From Myxococcales bacterium (GTDB lineage Bacteria > Myxococcota_A > Bradymonadia > UBA7976 > UBA1532), in NCBI GenBank assembly GCA_020633555.1, contig JACKDL010000012.1, positions 62,001-126,000 on the forward strand: 64,000 nt of DNA, read 5' to 3'. The notes beneath the pieces were generated by a model. It did not search any database and was not told the origin of the DNA. It saw nothing but the letters and a program-made list of their open reading frames with translations. Below are positions 18,974 to 29,173 of this stretch, one piece after another. The position numbers and the translations under genes were made by a program. Within the stretch, counting starts at the first letter, position 1. The number at the start of each line of letters is the position of its first letter.

Positions 18974-20023
18974 ATGAACCGTCGTATCCTCTTCGCCGCC
19001 GCTGCCCTCGCGGGCCTGACCTTGGGCGCCGGCGCCGCCCACGCCCTGACCCCCCGCGTCATCTCGGTGCCGACCGCCCAAGCCCCCCGCGCCGCCCAGC
19101 GGCCCGAGGGCACGAAGGTCTCGTGCAACCGCCCCGGCGGCGCCCAGGCCCAGGCCTGCCCCGTGATCCAGCTCGGCGACTACACCGTCTGGGCCTTCAG
19201 CTACCGCAACAACAGCTATGGCTTCGAGCTGGCGGCCTACCGCGGCGACCAGCTCGTCGGCCACCGGGGCGTGGGGGGCTCGCGCTACCTTGAGGGCGCG
19301 CAGGTCAACCGGGGCGCTCAGACGGTGGACTTCATCGGCCAGGGCGGCCGCAAGGCCACGGTGAGCTTCGCCGATCTGGAGCGCCTCATCGGCAGCCGCC
19401 AGCCGCCCGCAGCGACCCCGCGGCCCGCCGCGCAGAGCGGCCCCGGCCGCCACTGCGCCCGCGAGGGCGGCCGCTGCCGCTTCAGCGGGCGCGGCGTGGT
19501 GCACTACGGCGCTCGGGGCCGCTTCGCGAAGCGCACGGTGCAAGACGGCGTGGACTGCAACAACGCCACGTTCGGCGATCCCATCGTGGGGGTGGTGAAG
19601 GACTGCTACGTCACCGTCACCGAGCCCGCCCCGCCCACCCACGCAGCCACCCGTCGGGCCCGGGTGTCGCTCAAGTCCCACCACGGCAAGTGGGTGGTGG
19701 CCGAGGCCGACGGCAACGCCAACGCCAACCGCGGGCGGGTGGGGGAGTGGGAGGTGTTCACCTTGATCACCCACCCCGACGGGCAGGTGAGCCTGCTGGG
19801 CCACCACGGGAAGTACCTGGTGGCCGAGCCCGACGGCCGGGTGAACGCCAACCGGCCGGCGCTGGGCCCCTGGGAGAAGTGGACCCTCATCAAGCACGGT
19901 GACGGCACCGTGAGTTTCCGCAGCCACCACGGGAAGTACCTGGTGGCCGAGGGCGATGGGCGCCTGAACGCCAACCGGCCCCACATGAAGGAGTGGGAGC
20001 GCTTCCGGCTGGTGCGCCGCTAG
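18974..20023 (+). CDS. Secreted protein with Cys-rich CAxEGGxC domain and fascin-like beta-trefoil
   Basis: The ATG at 18974 has GGAG about six bases upstream and opens a signal peptide, MNRRILFAAAALAGLTLG, ending in GAAHA. A domain of unknown fold covers about residues 30-140. Residues about 160-213 read CAREGGRCRFSGRG...VHYGARGRF...CNNATFGDP...CYV, a small Cys-rich module seen next to carbohydrate-active domains. Three tandem repeats then close the protein, each with SxxGHHGKYLVAExDGRxNANR: about 229-266, 272-306 and 313-349. Three such repeats make one beta-trefoil of the fascin/FRG1 type, probably a sugar- or protein-binding module. The product has 349 residues, no enzyme motif, and is predicted to be secreted. 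Confidence 0.75.
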   Translation: MNRRILFAAAALAGLTLGAGAAHALTPRVISVPTAQAPRAAQRPEGTKVSCNRPGGAQAQACPVIQLGDYTVWAFSYRNNSYGFELAAYRGDQLVGHRGVGGSRYLEGAQVNRGAQTVDFIGQGGRKATVSFADLERLIGSRQPPAATPRPAAQSGPGRHCAREGGRCRFSGRGVVHYGARGRFAKRTVQDGVDCNNATFGDPIVGVVKDCYVTVTEPAPPTHAATRRARVSLKSHHGKWVVAEADGNANANRGRVGEWEVFTLITHPDGQVSLLGHHGKYLVAEPDGRVNANRPALGPWEKWTLIKHGDGTVSFRSHHGKYLVAEGDGRLNANRPHMKEWERFRLVRR

Positions 20024-20069
20024 CCGCGGCGGTTTGATGGGGCCGACCCGCCGCTGCGCTGGAGGCCCC

Positions 20070-20348
20070 ATGCCCGACCCGACCCCCGACCTCATCGCCG
20101 AGCTCCGCGCCCAGGTGGACGCCGTGGACGATCGCCTGCTCGCCGCCCTGGGCGAGCGCCTGGCGCTCGCCCGCGCCCTCGGCGACGCCAAGGCCGCACG
20201 GGGCCTGCGCGGTCGGGACCCCGCCCGGGAGCGGGCCATCGTGGCGCGCCTGGCAGCCCAGGGCGCCGTGCCCCCCGACCTGGTGTCCCACGTCTGGGCG
20301 GCCCTCTTCACCGCCAGCCGCTGGGTGCAGACCGACCACCCGGGCTGA
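20070..20348 (+). CDS. Chorismate mutase, AroQ type, monofunctional
   Basis: Chorismate mutase converts chorismate to prephenate at the branch to Phe and Tyr. The 92-residue product starts at the ATG 20070, with GGAGG four bases upstream. All residues expected from the E. coli enzyme are visible: Arg in LRAQVD, Arg in GERLALA, Lys in GDAK and RDxxRE in GRDPARERAI. It is a stand-alone domain with no prephenate dehydratase or dehydrogenase fused. It is short and cytoplasmic-looking, with no signal peptide. It lies after the secreted-protein gene and before the respiratory operon, so its context does not show why it sits here. Members of this family also occur as isochorismate-pyruvate lyases; the residues seen do not separate these alternatives cleanly. 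Confidence 0.8.
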   Translation: MPDPTPDLIAELRAQVDAVDDRLLAALGERLALARALGDAKAARGLRGRDPARERAIVARLAAQGAVPPDLVSHVWAALFTASRWVQTDHPG

Positions 20349-20524
20349 GCCTGCCGCGGCAATCTGACGCGCTGCATCATGTCGCAAATGCCGCATATGT
20401 TGATTGCCGGATATCTGACCCCCTGCTAGTCTGCCGGGACGTCCGCGCCCAGTCCGCCCACCGCCCTGGCTGCCTGAGCGCGCCCTACGCCCCACACCAG
20501 GCACCAGGACCGCAGGGGAGGCGC
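20349..20524 (+). promoter_or_regulatory. Leader of the respiratory operon, less GC-rich than surroundings
   Basis: This 176-base gap is visibly richer in A/T than its surroundings and must drive the molybdoenzyme operon. ATCTGAC occurs twice, at 20362-20368 and 20413-20419. CATATG lies between. TTGATT at 20400 could be a -35 box, but no good -10 lies at a normal distance. There is no clear FNR box or -24/-12 site. GGGGAGG sits four bases before the first ATG. Confidence 0.3.
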
Positions 20525-21166
20525 ATGAAGCTCGGGTACCTCGTCGACCTCGAAAACTGCATCGGCTGCAAGGCCTGCGAGGTCGCCTGCAAGGCAGAGA
20601 ACAACGTCCCCCTGGGGAGCTGGCGGCTGCGCGTGAAGTACGTGGACGCCGGCACCTTCCCCAACGTGAAGCGCGCCTTCACGCCCATGCGCTGCAACCA
20701 GTGCGAGAACGCGCCCTGCGAGCGCTCGTGCCCGGTGAACGCGCTGCACTTCCTCGACAACGGCATCGTCGACATCGACAAGGACCGGTGCATCGGCTGC
20801 GCGGCCTGCATCCAGGCGTGCCCGTACGGGGCCATCTACATGGACCCCATCAGCCACACCGCCGACAAGTGCAACTTCTGCGCGCACCGCGTCGAGAGCG
20901 GGCTGCAGCCGGCGTGCGTGGTGGCCTGCCCCACCGAGGCCAACATCTTCGGCGATCTGGACGAGAGCGACAGCCTCATCAGCCGCTACATCGCCAGCCA
21001 CCCCGACGTGAAGGTGCGCAAGCCCGAGAAGGGCACCCGGCCGAAGCACTTCTACGTGGCGGGCGGCGCCATCCACCTGGATCCGTTGGCCAGCAAGCGG
21101 GAGGACGGCCACAACCTGTTCAACCGCATCGGGCGGCTCGACCAGCCGGTGGAGGGTCACAAGTGA
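20525..21166 (+). CDS. Four-cluster ferredoxin subunit of a molybdopterin oxidoreductase (PsrB/NrfC/DmsB type)
   Basis: This is the electron-transfer subunit that links a membrane quinol-oxidising or -reducing subunit to a molybdenum catalytic subunit. The 213-residue product has no signal peptide; it normally rides with the Tat-exported partner. Four 4Fe-4S motifs are visible: CIGCKACEVAC (near residue 13), CNQCENAPCERSCP (near 59), CIGCAACIQACP (near 90), and CNFCAHRVESGLQPACVVAC (near 117). An IFGDLDESDS stretch follows, as in PsrB and NrfC. The gene is the first of the operon, with GGGGAGG four bases before the start. It overlaps the next gene by GTGA. Confidence 0.9.
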   Translation: MKLGYLVDLENCIGCKACEVACKAENNVPLGSWRLRVKYVDAGTFPNVKRAFTPMRCNQCENAPCERSCPVNALHFLDNGIVDIDKDRCIGCAACIQACPYGAIYMDPISHTADKCNFCAHRVESGLQPACVVACPTEANIFGDLDESDSLISRYIASHPDVKVRKPEKGTRPKHFYVAGGAIHLDPLASKREDGHNLFNRIGRLDQPVEGHK

Positions 21167-22023
21167 ACAACGCCATCGTCACCCTCGACGTCCTCCACCA
21201 GGGCCCCATGTGGGGCTGGTACGTCACCATGAACTTCTGGGCAAAGAGCGTGGCCACCGGGGTCATGCTCATCCTGCCCTTCCTGCTGATGAACAAGCAC
21301 GACAGCAAACGGATCCGGCTGCTCACGCCGGCGCTCAGCTTCGTGTTCCTGAACATCACCCTGCTGTTCACCCTGCTCGACCTGCACCAGCCCTTCCGCT
21401 TCTGGCACATGTTCGTCTACCCGCAGTTCCGCAGCGTGCTGAACCTGGGGGCGTGGTTCCTCAGCGGGCTCAACGGCTTCCTGCTGCTGCACGTCTTCTT
21501 CGCCTGGAAAGACAAGGAAGACGCCTACGACAAGCTGCTGCCGGTGACCTGGGTGGTGGCGGCCGTGGCCACCATCTACACCGCCGGCCTGATGGGTCAG
21601 GCCAACGCCCGCGAGCTGTGGCAGGTGGGCACCGAGCTGCCCCAGATGATCCTGGCGGCGCTCATGGCGGGCAGCTCGGCCCTGCTGCTGGCGAAGGCCG
21701 GCGGCGAAGGCGCGCGGCGGCCCCTGGCCCTCATCCTGGGCCTGGCCACGGGCGTGTCGCTGCTGATCTTCCTGGCCGAGATCTGGCTGGCCCCGCAGAA
21801 GAGCGAAGAGGCCGAGTACATGATGCACCTGCTGCTGTCGGGCGAGCTGAAGATGTACTTCCTGCCCGGCCTGCTGCTCGGCTTCGTGCTGCCGGTCGCG
21901 GCGGTGCTCGGCGCCCGCCGCAACCCCCTGGTGATGGCCGCCGCCAGCGTGCTCAGCCTGACCGGCCTGTGGCTGGTCAAGCACGCCTGGCTGTTGGCCC
22001 CCCAGCTCCTCCCCCTTAGCTGA
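21163..22023 (+). CDS. NrfD/PsrC-type membrane subunit
   Basis: This integral membrane subunit exchanges electrons with the quinone pool. I chose the GTG at 21163 because it overlaps the preceding stop codon (GTGA) and opens NNAIVTLDVLHQGPMWGWYV. The product is 286 residues with about eight hydrophobic helices. Segments such as MNFWAKSVATGVMLILPFLL and RFWHMFVYPQFRSVLNLGAW are typical of NrfD/PsrC subunits. No heme-binding His pairs of the cytochrome b type are seen, as expected for NrfD. It is coupled to the ferredoxin subunit before it and to the catalytic subunit after it. Confidence 0.88.
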   Translation: MNNAIVTLDVLHQGPMWGWYVTMNFWAKSVATGVMLILPFLLMNKHDSKRIRLLTPALSFVFLNITLLFTLLDLHQPFRFWHMFVYPQFRSVLNLGAWFLSGLNGFLLLHVFFAWKDKEDAYDKLLPVTWVVAAVATIYTAGLMGQANARELWQVGTELPQMILAALMAGSSALLLAKAGGEGARRPLALILGLATGVSLLIFLAEIWLAPQKSEEAEYMMHLLLSGELKMYFLPGLLLGFVLPVAAVLGARRNPLVMAAASVLSLTGLWLVKHAWLLAPQLLPLS

Positions 22024-22038
22024 CCCGAGGACGACGAC

Positions 22039-25000
22039 ATGGCGATCCATCGACGGGATTTCATGAAGGCGGCCGCGGTGTCGGCCGGCGCCCTCAGCGC
22101 CATCGTGGGCTCGGTGCGCAGCGTCGTGCCCAAGGCGAAGGCGGGCGACAAGGTCGGCGACTTCGACAAGGTGCCCATCGTCAACGGCGACCTGGCGGCA
22201 TACCCGCCCTTCGAGAAGTGGGACTCCTGGAAGGAGCTGTCGGGCGAGGACTGGAAGCGGGGCGGCCTGCTGCGCCACGACGTGAAGGTCCACGAGCACA
22301 TGCTCGTGCCCACCATCTGCAACAACTGCGAGGCCGTGTGCGGGCTGACGGCGTGGGTCGACAAGGAGACCCTCACCGTGCGCAAGTACATGGGCAACCC
22401 GCTGCACACCGGCTCGAAGGGGCGCAACTGCGCCAAGGGCTACGCGGTGCAGTCGCAGATGTACGACCCCGACCGCATCCCGTTCCCGCTGAAGCGGGCG
22501 CCGGGCAGCAAGCGCGGGGACGGCCGCTGGGTGCGCACCACCTGGGACGAGGCCCTCGACACCATCGGCAAGAAGATGAACGAGGTGCTGAAGTCCGGGG
22601 ACGCCCTGGCCAAGAAGTCCATCATGCACCACGTGGGGCGGCCGAATGAGAGCGGCTTCACCGGGCGCGTGTGGGCCAGCCTGGGGCAGGACTTCCAGAA
22701 CAGCCACACCAACATCTGCTCGGCCAACGGGCGCTTCGGCAGCCTGCTGTGGACCAACGACGATCGCAGCGCCCCCGACTGGGAGAACGCGCGGCTGATC
22801 TTCCTCATCTCGAGCCACGCCGCGGACGCGGGCCACTACTTCCAGCAGGCGGCGGGTCAGATCGCCGCGGCCCGGAAGAAGGGTGCCAAGCTGGTGGTGC
22901 TGGATCCGCGCCTGTCGAACTCGGCGGGCATCGCCGATCTGTGGATCCCGTGCTGGCCGGGCAGCGAGGCCGCCATCCAGCTCGCCATCGGCGCCGAGCT
23001 CATCCGCAACCAGCAGTACGATCGACACTTCATCGAGCAGTGGTGGAACTGGCAGGACTTCATGGCCGCCACCGACGTCCACCAGCTCTACCTGGATCGC
23101 GGCTTCCTCTCGAAGCTGCCCAGCGGCGACAGCTTCGAGGCCTTCGAGGCCGTGCTGATGGACCTGTACGGCCGCAACCACACGCTCGAGTGGGCCGCGC
23201 AGGAGGCGCGGGTCCCGGTGAGCATGCTGCGCAAGCTCTACGACTACGTGGTGTACGCGGGCGATCGCATCAGCAGCTTCTTCTGGCGCGCTTCGGCGGC
23301 GGGCAACCGCGGGGGCTGGATGAGCTCCAGCCGCGCCGGCATCTTCCTGCTGTCGCTCACGGGCAACTTCGGCGGCGTCGGCGCCCTGGGCGTGCATCAC
23401 GGCCGGTACATCAGCGTGGGTGGCAAGGGTCACGCGGGCACGGCGGGCGGCAAGCCCGAGCACGTGGACGAGTGGAACGAGCTGAGCTGGCCGCCTGAGT
23501 GGCCGCTGGCCAGCTACGAGCTCTCGTTCCTGCTGCCCCACCTGCTCACCGACACCGAGTGGCAGAAGAAGTGGCAGGCCAAGGGCCTGACCGTGCCCAG
23601 CAAGGTGCCGGTGTGGATCCCCCGGATGTACAACCCGGTGTGGATCAACCCGGACGGCTTCCGCTGGATCGAGGTGCTGCGCGACGAGTCCAAGATGGAG
23701 CTGACCTTCAACCCGTCGCCCATCTGGTCCGAGACCAACTGGTTCATGGACTACATCCTGCCGGTGGGCCTGTCGGGCGAGCGCCACGACCAGCACTCCG
23801 AGCCCACCAACGTCGAGGCGTGGGCCGGCTTCCGCCAGCCCGTGCTGCGCGTGGCGCTCGAGAAGATGGGCTGGGAGCCCAAGGACCCCGCGCGGGCCAC
23901 GCTGGAGGCCCACATGAAGGCGGGCCTGGGCGAGATCTGGGAGGAGAACGAGCTGTGGATCAACCTGGCCTTCAAGGCCGATCCCGACGGCTCGCTGGGC
24001 GTGCGCAAGTACTGGGAGAGCAAGCTCAATCCGGGCAAGCCGGTGACCATCGCCGAGTACTACGACGCGGCCTTCCGGGGCCTGCCGAAGCTGAAGGCGG
24101 CGGCCGAGAAGGCGGCGGCGGACAAGGCGAAGAAGGCCAAGACCCCGCTCGAGAAGAAGCTGGCCGCCTTCGCCCAGAAGTTCCCCTGCTATGATCTGAT
24201 GCGCGATCGGGGCGCCTGGACCGAAGAGACCCACGTCTACGAGCAGCACAAGCACCATCTGCACAAGGACGAGGCGGCCCAGACGGTGACCGTGCACGCC
24301 CCGCAGTTCTGGGGTGGCAAGGTCACCTACCCGCTGGACCAGGTGCAGACCGACGCGCGCACGAAGCAGCTCTACGTCGAGACCGAAGAGGGCCGGCACA
24401 ACATCGGCGTGGTGGGCCACCACGGCGAGTGGGAGGAGGGCTTCGAGACCCCGTCCCGCAAGCTGGACTTCTACGCCGCGTGGATGAAGGACTGGGGCTG
24501 GCCCGAGTACTCGGTGCCCATCTACCCCGTGACCGACGCGCAGAAGCAGCAGATGGAGCACGTGGTGTCGCACGTGCACCACGCCTACATGACCGAGCCC
24601 AACGCCTTCGCGCTGAACACGATCTTCCGGCTGCCCTACAACATCCACACCCGCAGCGTGAACTCGAAGTGGCTGATGGAGATCAGCCAGAACCACGCGC
24701 CCCTGTGGATGGCCGCCCGGGACGCCGAGCGCCTGGGTTTCCGGCGCGGCGATCCGGTCAAGGTGAAGGTGGTGGACACCGTCAGCGGGCTCGAGAGTGG
24801 CTACTTCATCGCGCAGTGCCAGCCCACCGAGGGGCAGGCGCCGGGCACGCTGTCGTGCAGCCACCACGCGGGCCGCTGGCGGGTGATGAACGACATTCAG
24901 GTCGAGGGCTTCGACACCCCCCTGCACATGAACCGCATGGGGACCCCCGAGGTGGAGATCAAAGAGCAGGGCACCGTGCGCACCATGCACCCGGTGGCCG

Positions 25001-25380
25001 GCATCCAGCCCTTCGCCGTGAAGGCCCACAAGGAGTTCGGCGAGAAGGGCTGGCCCTACGCCGAGTTCAACCACGACCTGCACAACATCAAGTGGGACGG
25101 CCTGAGCGGCGTGTGGCAGAACGCCACCCACCACCCGCACCCTGATCCGTTGTCGGGCATGCACTGCTGGCACCAGAAGGTGGTGCTGGAGAAGCCCGGC
25201 CCGGGCGAGAAGGTGGGCGATCTGAAGGTGGACATCCAGGCCACCTACGACACCTACAAGGCTTGGCGCGACAAGCTCACCCGGCCGGCGCCCGGCCCCG
25301 GCGGCCTGCGCCGGCCCGAGCACCTGAAGCGGCCGTGGGTGCCCCTGACCCGCAGCGCGTATAAGATGCCCACCACCTGA
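22039..25380 (+). CDS. Tat-exported molybdopterin oxidoreductase catalytic subunit, 1113 residues
   Basis: This subunit of the complex iron-sulfur molybdoenzyme family holds the molybdenum cofactor. The N-terminus MAIHRRDFMKAAAVSAG is a Tat signal. A 4Fe-4S site near the start is C94, C97, C101 and C131 (ICNNCEAVCG...RNCAKG). NICSANGRFGS carries Cys227, the likely molybdenum ligand, as in PsrA, PhsA, TtrA and ArrA. The length is well above PsrA (about 760) and near tetrathionate or sulfite enzymes (about 1000). An unusual charged insert, KLKAAAEKAAADKAKKAKTP, lies near residue 680. The gene order B-C-A followed by a chaperone fits the PsrABC/TtrABC style. The substrate (polysulfide, thiosulfate, tetrathionate, sulfite or arsenate) cannot be told from motifs alone. 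Confidence 0.88.
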   Translation: MAIHRRDFMKAAAVSAGALSAIVGSVRSVVPKAKAGDKVGDFDKVPIVNGDLAAYPPFEKWDSWKELSGEDWKRGGLLRHDVKVHEHMLVPTICNNCEAVCGLTAWVDKETLTVRKYMGNPLHTGSKGRNCAKGYAVQSQMYDPDRIPFPLKRAPGSKRGDGRWVRTTWDEALDTIGKKMNEVLKSGDALAKKSIMHHVGRPNESGFTGRVWASLGQDFQNSHTNICSANGRFGSLLWTNDDRSAPDWENARLIFLISSHAADAGHYFQQAAGQIAAARKKGAKLVVLDPRLSNSAGIADLWIPCWPGSEAAIQLAIGAELIRNQQYDRHFIEQWWNWQDFMAATDVHQLYLDRGFLSKLPSGDSFEAFEAVLMDLYGRNHTLEWAAQEARVPVSMLRKLYDYVVYAGDRISSFFWRASAAGNRGGWMSSSRAGIFLLSLTGNFGGVGALGVHHGRYISVGGKGHAGTAGGKPEHVDEWNELSWPPEWPLASYELSFLLPHLLTDTEWQKKWQAKGLTVPSKVPVWIPRMYNPVWINPDGFRWIEVLRDESKMELTFNPSPIWSETNWFMDYILPVGLSGERHDQHSEPTNVEAWAGFRQPVLRVALEKMGWEPKDPARATLEAHMKAGLGEIWEENELWINLAFKADPDGSLGVRKYWESKLNPGKPVTIAEYYDAAFRGLPKLKAAAEKAAADKAKKAKTPLEKKLAAFAQKFPCYDLMRDRGAWTEETHVYEQHKHHLHKDEAAQTVTVHAPQFWGGKVTYPLDQVQTDARTKQLYVETEEGRHNIGVVGHHGEWEEGFETPSRKLDFYAAWMKDWGWPEYSVPIYPVTDAQKQQMEHVVSHVHHAYMTEPNAFALNTIFRLPYNIHTRSVNSKWLMEISQNHAPLWMAARDAERLGFRRGDPVKVKVVDTVSGLESGYFIAQCQPTEGQAPGTLSCSHHAGRWRVMNDIQVEGFDTPLHMNRMGTPEVEIKEQGTVRTMHPVAGIQPFAVKAHKEFGEKGWPYAEFNHDLHNIKWDGLSGVWQNATHHPHPDPLSGMHCWHQKVVLEKPGPGEKVGDLKVDIQATYDTYKAWRDKLTRPAPGPGGLRRPEHLKRPWVPLTRSAYKMPTT

Positions 25381-25401
25381 TCCGGGACCCGTGAGCCCCC
25401 C

Positions 25402-26019
25402 ATGAGCCACCCCACCGACGCCACCGCCCGCGGCAACCTGTACGGCTTCTTCTCGCGCCTGTTCGTGAAGGAGCTGGACGCGGCGGCGGTGGAGCTGCTG
25501 TGGAGCCCGCTGGGCCACGCGCTGCTGCCCCGGTTCTACGCCGGCGACGAGGCGAAGCACCTGGCCGACGCCGACGCTCGGGTGCGAGTGTTCGACGCCG
25601 ACTTCGTGCACCTCACCGTGGTCAACGTGGTGCCCTACGCCTCGTTCTACCGGCGCGACGACGCCCGGGTGGAGTCGGGCGGCGCCAACCCCATCAGCGA
25701 CTGGCTCTCGCAGTACGGCTTCGAGGTGGACCTGGTGGCGGCTCGATCGCTGTCGCAGGATCACATCGGCATCGTGCTCGAGGTGATGGCCACGCTGTGT
25801 GTCCACGAGGCCGAGGCCGAGGCCCGGCCCGACGCCGAGTACGCCGCCCACATCCGCGGCCTGCAGCGCGAGTTCCTGCGCGAGCATGTGCTGTCGTGGG
25901 CGCCCGTGTATCTGTTCGCCGTCGAGCGCAGCGCCCACACCGCGCTGTACCGCGAGGCCGCCGAGGCCTGTGTCGCCTGGCTCGGGGCCGACTTTCAGGC
26001 GCTGACGGACCGCGCCTGA
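25402..26019 (+). CDS. TorD/DmsD-family molybdoenzyme chaperone
   Basis: Chaperones of this family bind the signal peptide of a molybdoenzyme and hold it in the cytoplasm until the cofactor is in. The 205-residue product is mostly helical. It has two family motifs: VVPYASFYRRDDARVESG (near residue 75) and SLSQDHIGIVLEVMATLC (near 115), the counterpart of the TorD xPDHxxxxLxxM motif. No signal peptide. Its place 21 bases after the catalytic subunit gene says it serves that Tat-exported protein. Confidence 0.85.
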   Translation: MSHPTDATARGNLYGFFSRLFVKELDAAAVELLWSPLGHALLPRFYAGDEAKHLADADARVRVFDADFVHLTVVNVVPYASFYRRDDARVESGGANPISDWLSQYGFEVDLVAARSLSQDHIGIVLEVMATLCVHEAEAEARPDAEYAAHIRGLQREFLREHVLSWAPVYLFAVERSAHTALYREAAEACVAWLGADFQALTDRA

Positions 26020-26032
26020 TGGGTGCCGTCTG

Positions 26033-27070
26033 ATGGGGGTCTCGCTCACCTACGAGCAGTGCGTGCGCACTCGCAGCCGCCTGCTCGATTGCACCGCTTG
26101 TGTGGAATCCTGCCCCACAGATGCCATCGCCCTGGACGAGCGCGGTGCCATCACCGTCGCCCAGGGCGCCTGCATCGGCTGTGGACTCTGTTCGGCCGTC
26201 TGCCCCACCGAGGCCATCGCGGCGCCCTTCGACGTGGACGCCGTGCTGGCCGCCCAGGGCCCGTGGCGCTGTGAGCACGGCGGCCTGCCTTGCGTGGCGG
26301 GCCTGGCCAGCGAGGTGCTGGTGACCCTGGGTCTGCGCCACGATGCCCCGGTGTTGCAGGCCGTGCCCGGGTGCAAGGCCGCCGCCGGGCACGCCGGGCT
26401 GGCCGAGCGGGTGGCCGACGCCAACCGCATGCTCACCGCGCTGGGCCGGAGCTCGATCACCGTCGAGGTGTTGCCCGAGGTGCCGTCAGAGCCCGGACCC
26501 GAGGCCACCAGCGAGCCCGTCTCCAGCCGGCGCCAGTTCTTCCGGCGCATGGTGGGCGCCGACACACCGCCGGCCGGCGCCGGCGAGACCCTGCGCTGGG
26601 GCGGCAAGATCGACCGCGCCAGGATGCAGCGCACCCCGCCCCGGCGGGCTCGGCTGCAGACGGCGGTCGCGGGTCTGACCGCGGTGACCCCGCTGGCCGG
26701 CGACCTGGCCTTCACGAGCGACAAGCGCCTGGATCCGCAGGCCTGCACGGTGTGTACGATCTGCGTGAACATCTGCCCCACGGGCGCGCTGCAGGCCGGC
26801 ACGGGCTGGCGGTCCATCGCCTTCGACGCCAGCCAGTGTGTGAAGTGTCGCTTGTGTCACGCCGTATGTGCGCCCGACGCGCTGACCCTGGCCGAGCAGC
26901 CCGCGCTGGCCGATGTGCTCGCGCCCGGGCACCGCCTGCTGGCGCAGCTCACCACCCGCACCTGCGTGGAGTGCGGCCGCCGCTTCCCCCGCGATGAGGG
27001 CCGCGGCGGCCTGTGCCCCCCGTGTGCCGCCATGGAAGACGAGGCCTTCGATCTGACGGGGCTGAGGTAG
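26033..27070 (+). CDS. Polyferredoxin-like protein with internal twin-arginine motif
   Basis: This 345-residue protein has two pairs of ferredoxin motifs. The first pair, near residues 20-65, is CTACVESCP and CIGCGLCSAVCP; the second, near 241-285, is CTVCTICVNICP and CVKCRLCHAVCAP. Between them is a Cys-containing domain (WRCEHGGLPC, then AVPGCKAAAGHAG). RRQFFRR at about residues 166-172 looks like a twin-arginine motif but is internal, so it is not an obvious export signal. The C-terminus has CVECGRRF and CPPC, a zinc-ribbon or rubredoxin-like pair. It lies 13 bases after the chaperone gene. It might feed electrons to, or assemble, the molybdoenzyme. Which of these is unknown. Confidence 0.78.
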   Translation: MGVSLTYEQCVRTRSRLLDCTACVESCPTDAIALDERGAITVAQGACIGCGLCSAVCPTEAIAAPFDVDAVLAAQGPWRCEHGGLPCVAGLASEVLVTLGLRHDAPVLQAVPGCKAAAGHAGLAERVADANRMLTALGRSSITVEVLPEVPSEPGPEATSEPVSSRRQFFRRMVGADTPPAGAGETLRWGGKIDRARMQRTPPRRARLQTAVAGLTAVTPLAGDLAFTSDKRLDPQACTVCTICVNICPTGALQAGTGWRSIAFDASQCVKCRLCHAVCAPDALTLAEQPALADVLAPGHRLLAQLTTRTCVECGRRFPRDEGRGGLCPPCAAMEDEAFDLTGLR

Positions 27071-27075
27071 CATCA

Positions 27076-27474
27076 ATGGGTCGCCGTACACACACGCCGG
27101 ACGCCTTCGATCACCTGGCCGAGAGCCTGGTCAATCCCGCCGAGACCGGCGTGTATCTGGCCAAGAGCGAGATGATCGTGCTGGCCAACCTCACCGAGGG
27201 CAGCCTGCGGGTGAACGAACGCCGGCGCATGCTCGCCGACGTACTGAAGTCGCCCGAGACCCTGGCGGGCCTGAGCGATCTGCTGGAACACATCGTGGTG
27301 CACTGCCGGGCGCACGTGGAGCGCTACACCGAGCTGGGCCAGGCCTGGCCCGCGATGGCCCCGACGATGGCCCCCTGGGCGAGCAAGGCGCAGGCCACCA
27401 TCAAGCGGCTGAGGGACCTGCAGGCCGAGCTGGCCGAGGAGGCCGAGCTGGCCGCCGAGGGGACGGGGCCCTGA
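27076..27474 (+). CDS. Small helical protein, last gene of the respiratory operon
   Basis: The ATG at 27076 follows the polyferredoxin stop by five bases. An open frame upstream to 27013 overlaps that gene and is a shadow. The 132-residue product is Leu-, Ala- and Glu-rich and predicted helical, with no Cys and no signal peptide. A heptad-like tail (IKRLRDLQAELAEEAELAAE) could form a coiled coil. I do not recognise a family. Position at the end of a molybdoenzyme operon suggests an assembly factor, but this is inference from location. Confidence 0.65.
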   Translation: MGRRTHTPDAFDHLAESLVNPAETGVYLAKSEMIVLANLTEGSLRVNERRRMLADVLKSPETLAGLSDLLEHIVVHCRAHVERYTELGQAWPAMAPTMAPWASKAQATIKRLRDLQAELAEEAELAAEGTGP

Positions 27475-27552
27475 CGCCCACCGGGCGGCGATGACGTCGC
27501 CGCGCGCGCAACGCTCGCACCGAGCCCCCCCCTTCGGGCAAGGTGCCGCCCC

Positions 27553-29172
<1,620 letters not shown>

Positions 29173-29173
29173 T

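Noticed and set aside
21157..26049. 1630-codon minus-strand frame opposite the respiratory operon
   Set aside because: The translation is a shadow of the ferredoxin, NrfD and molybdoenzyme genes, rich in His/Leu/Val/Arg without any domain motif.
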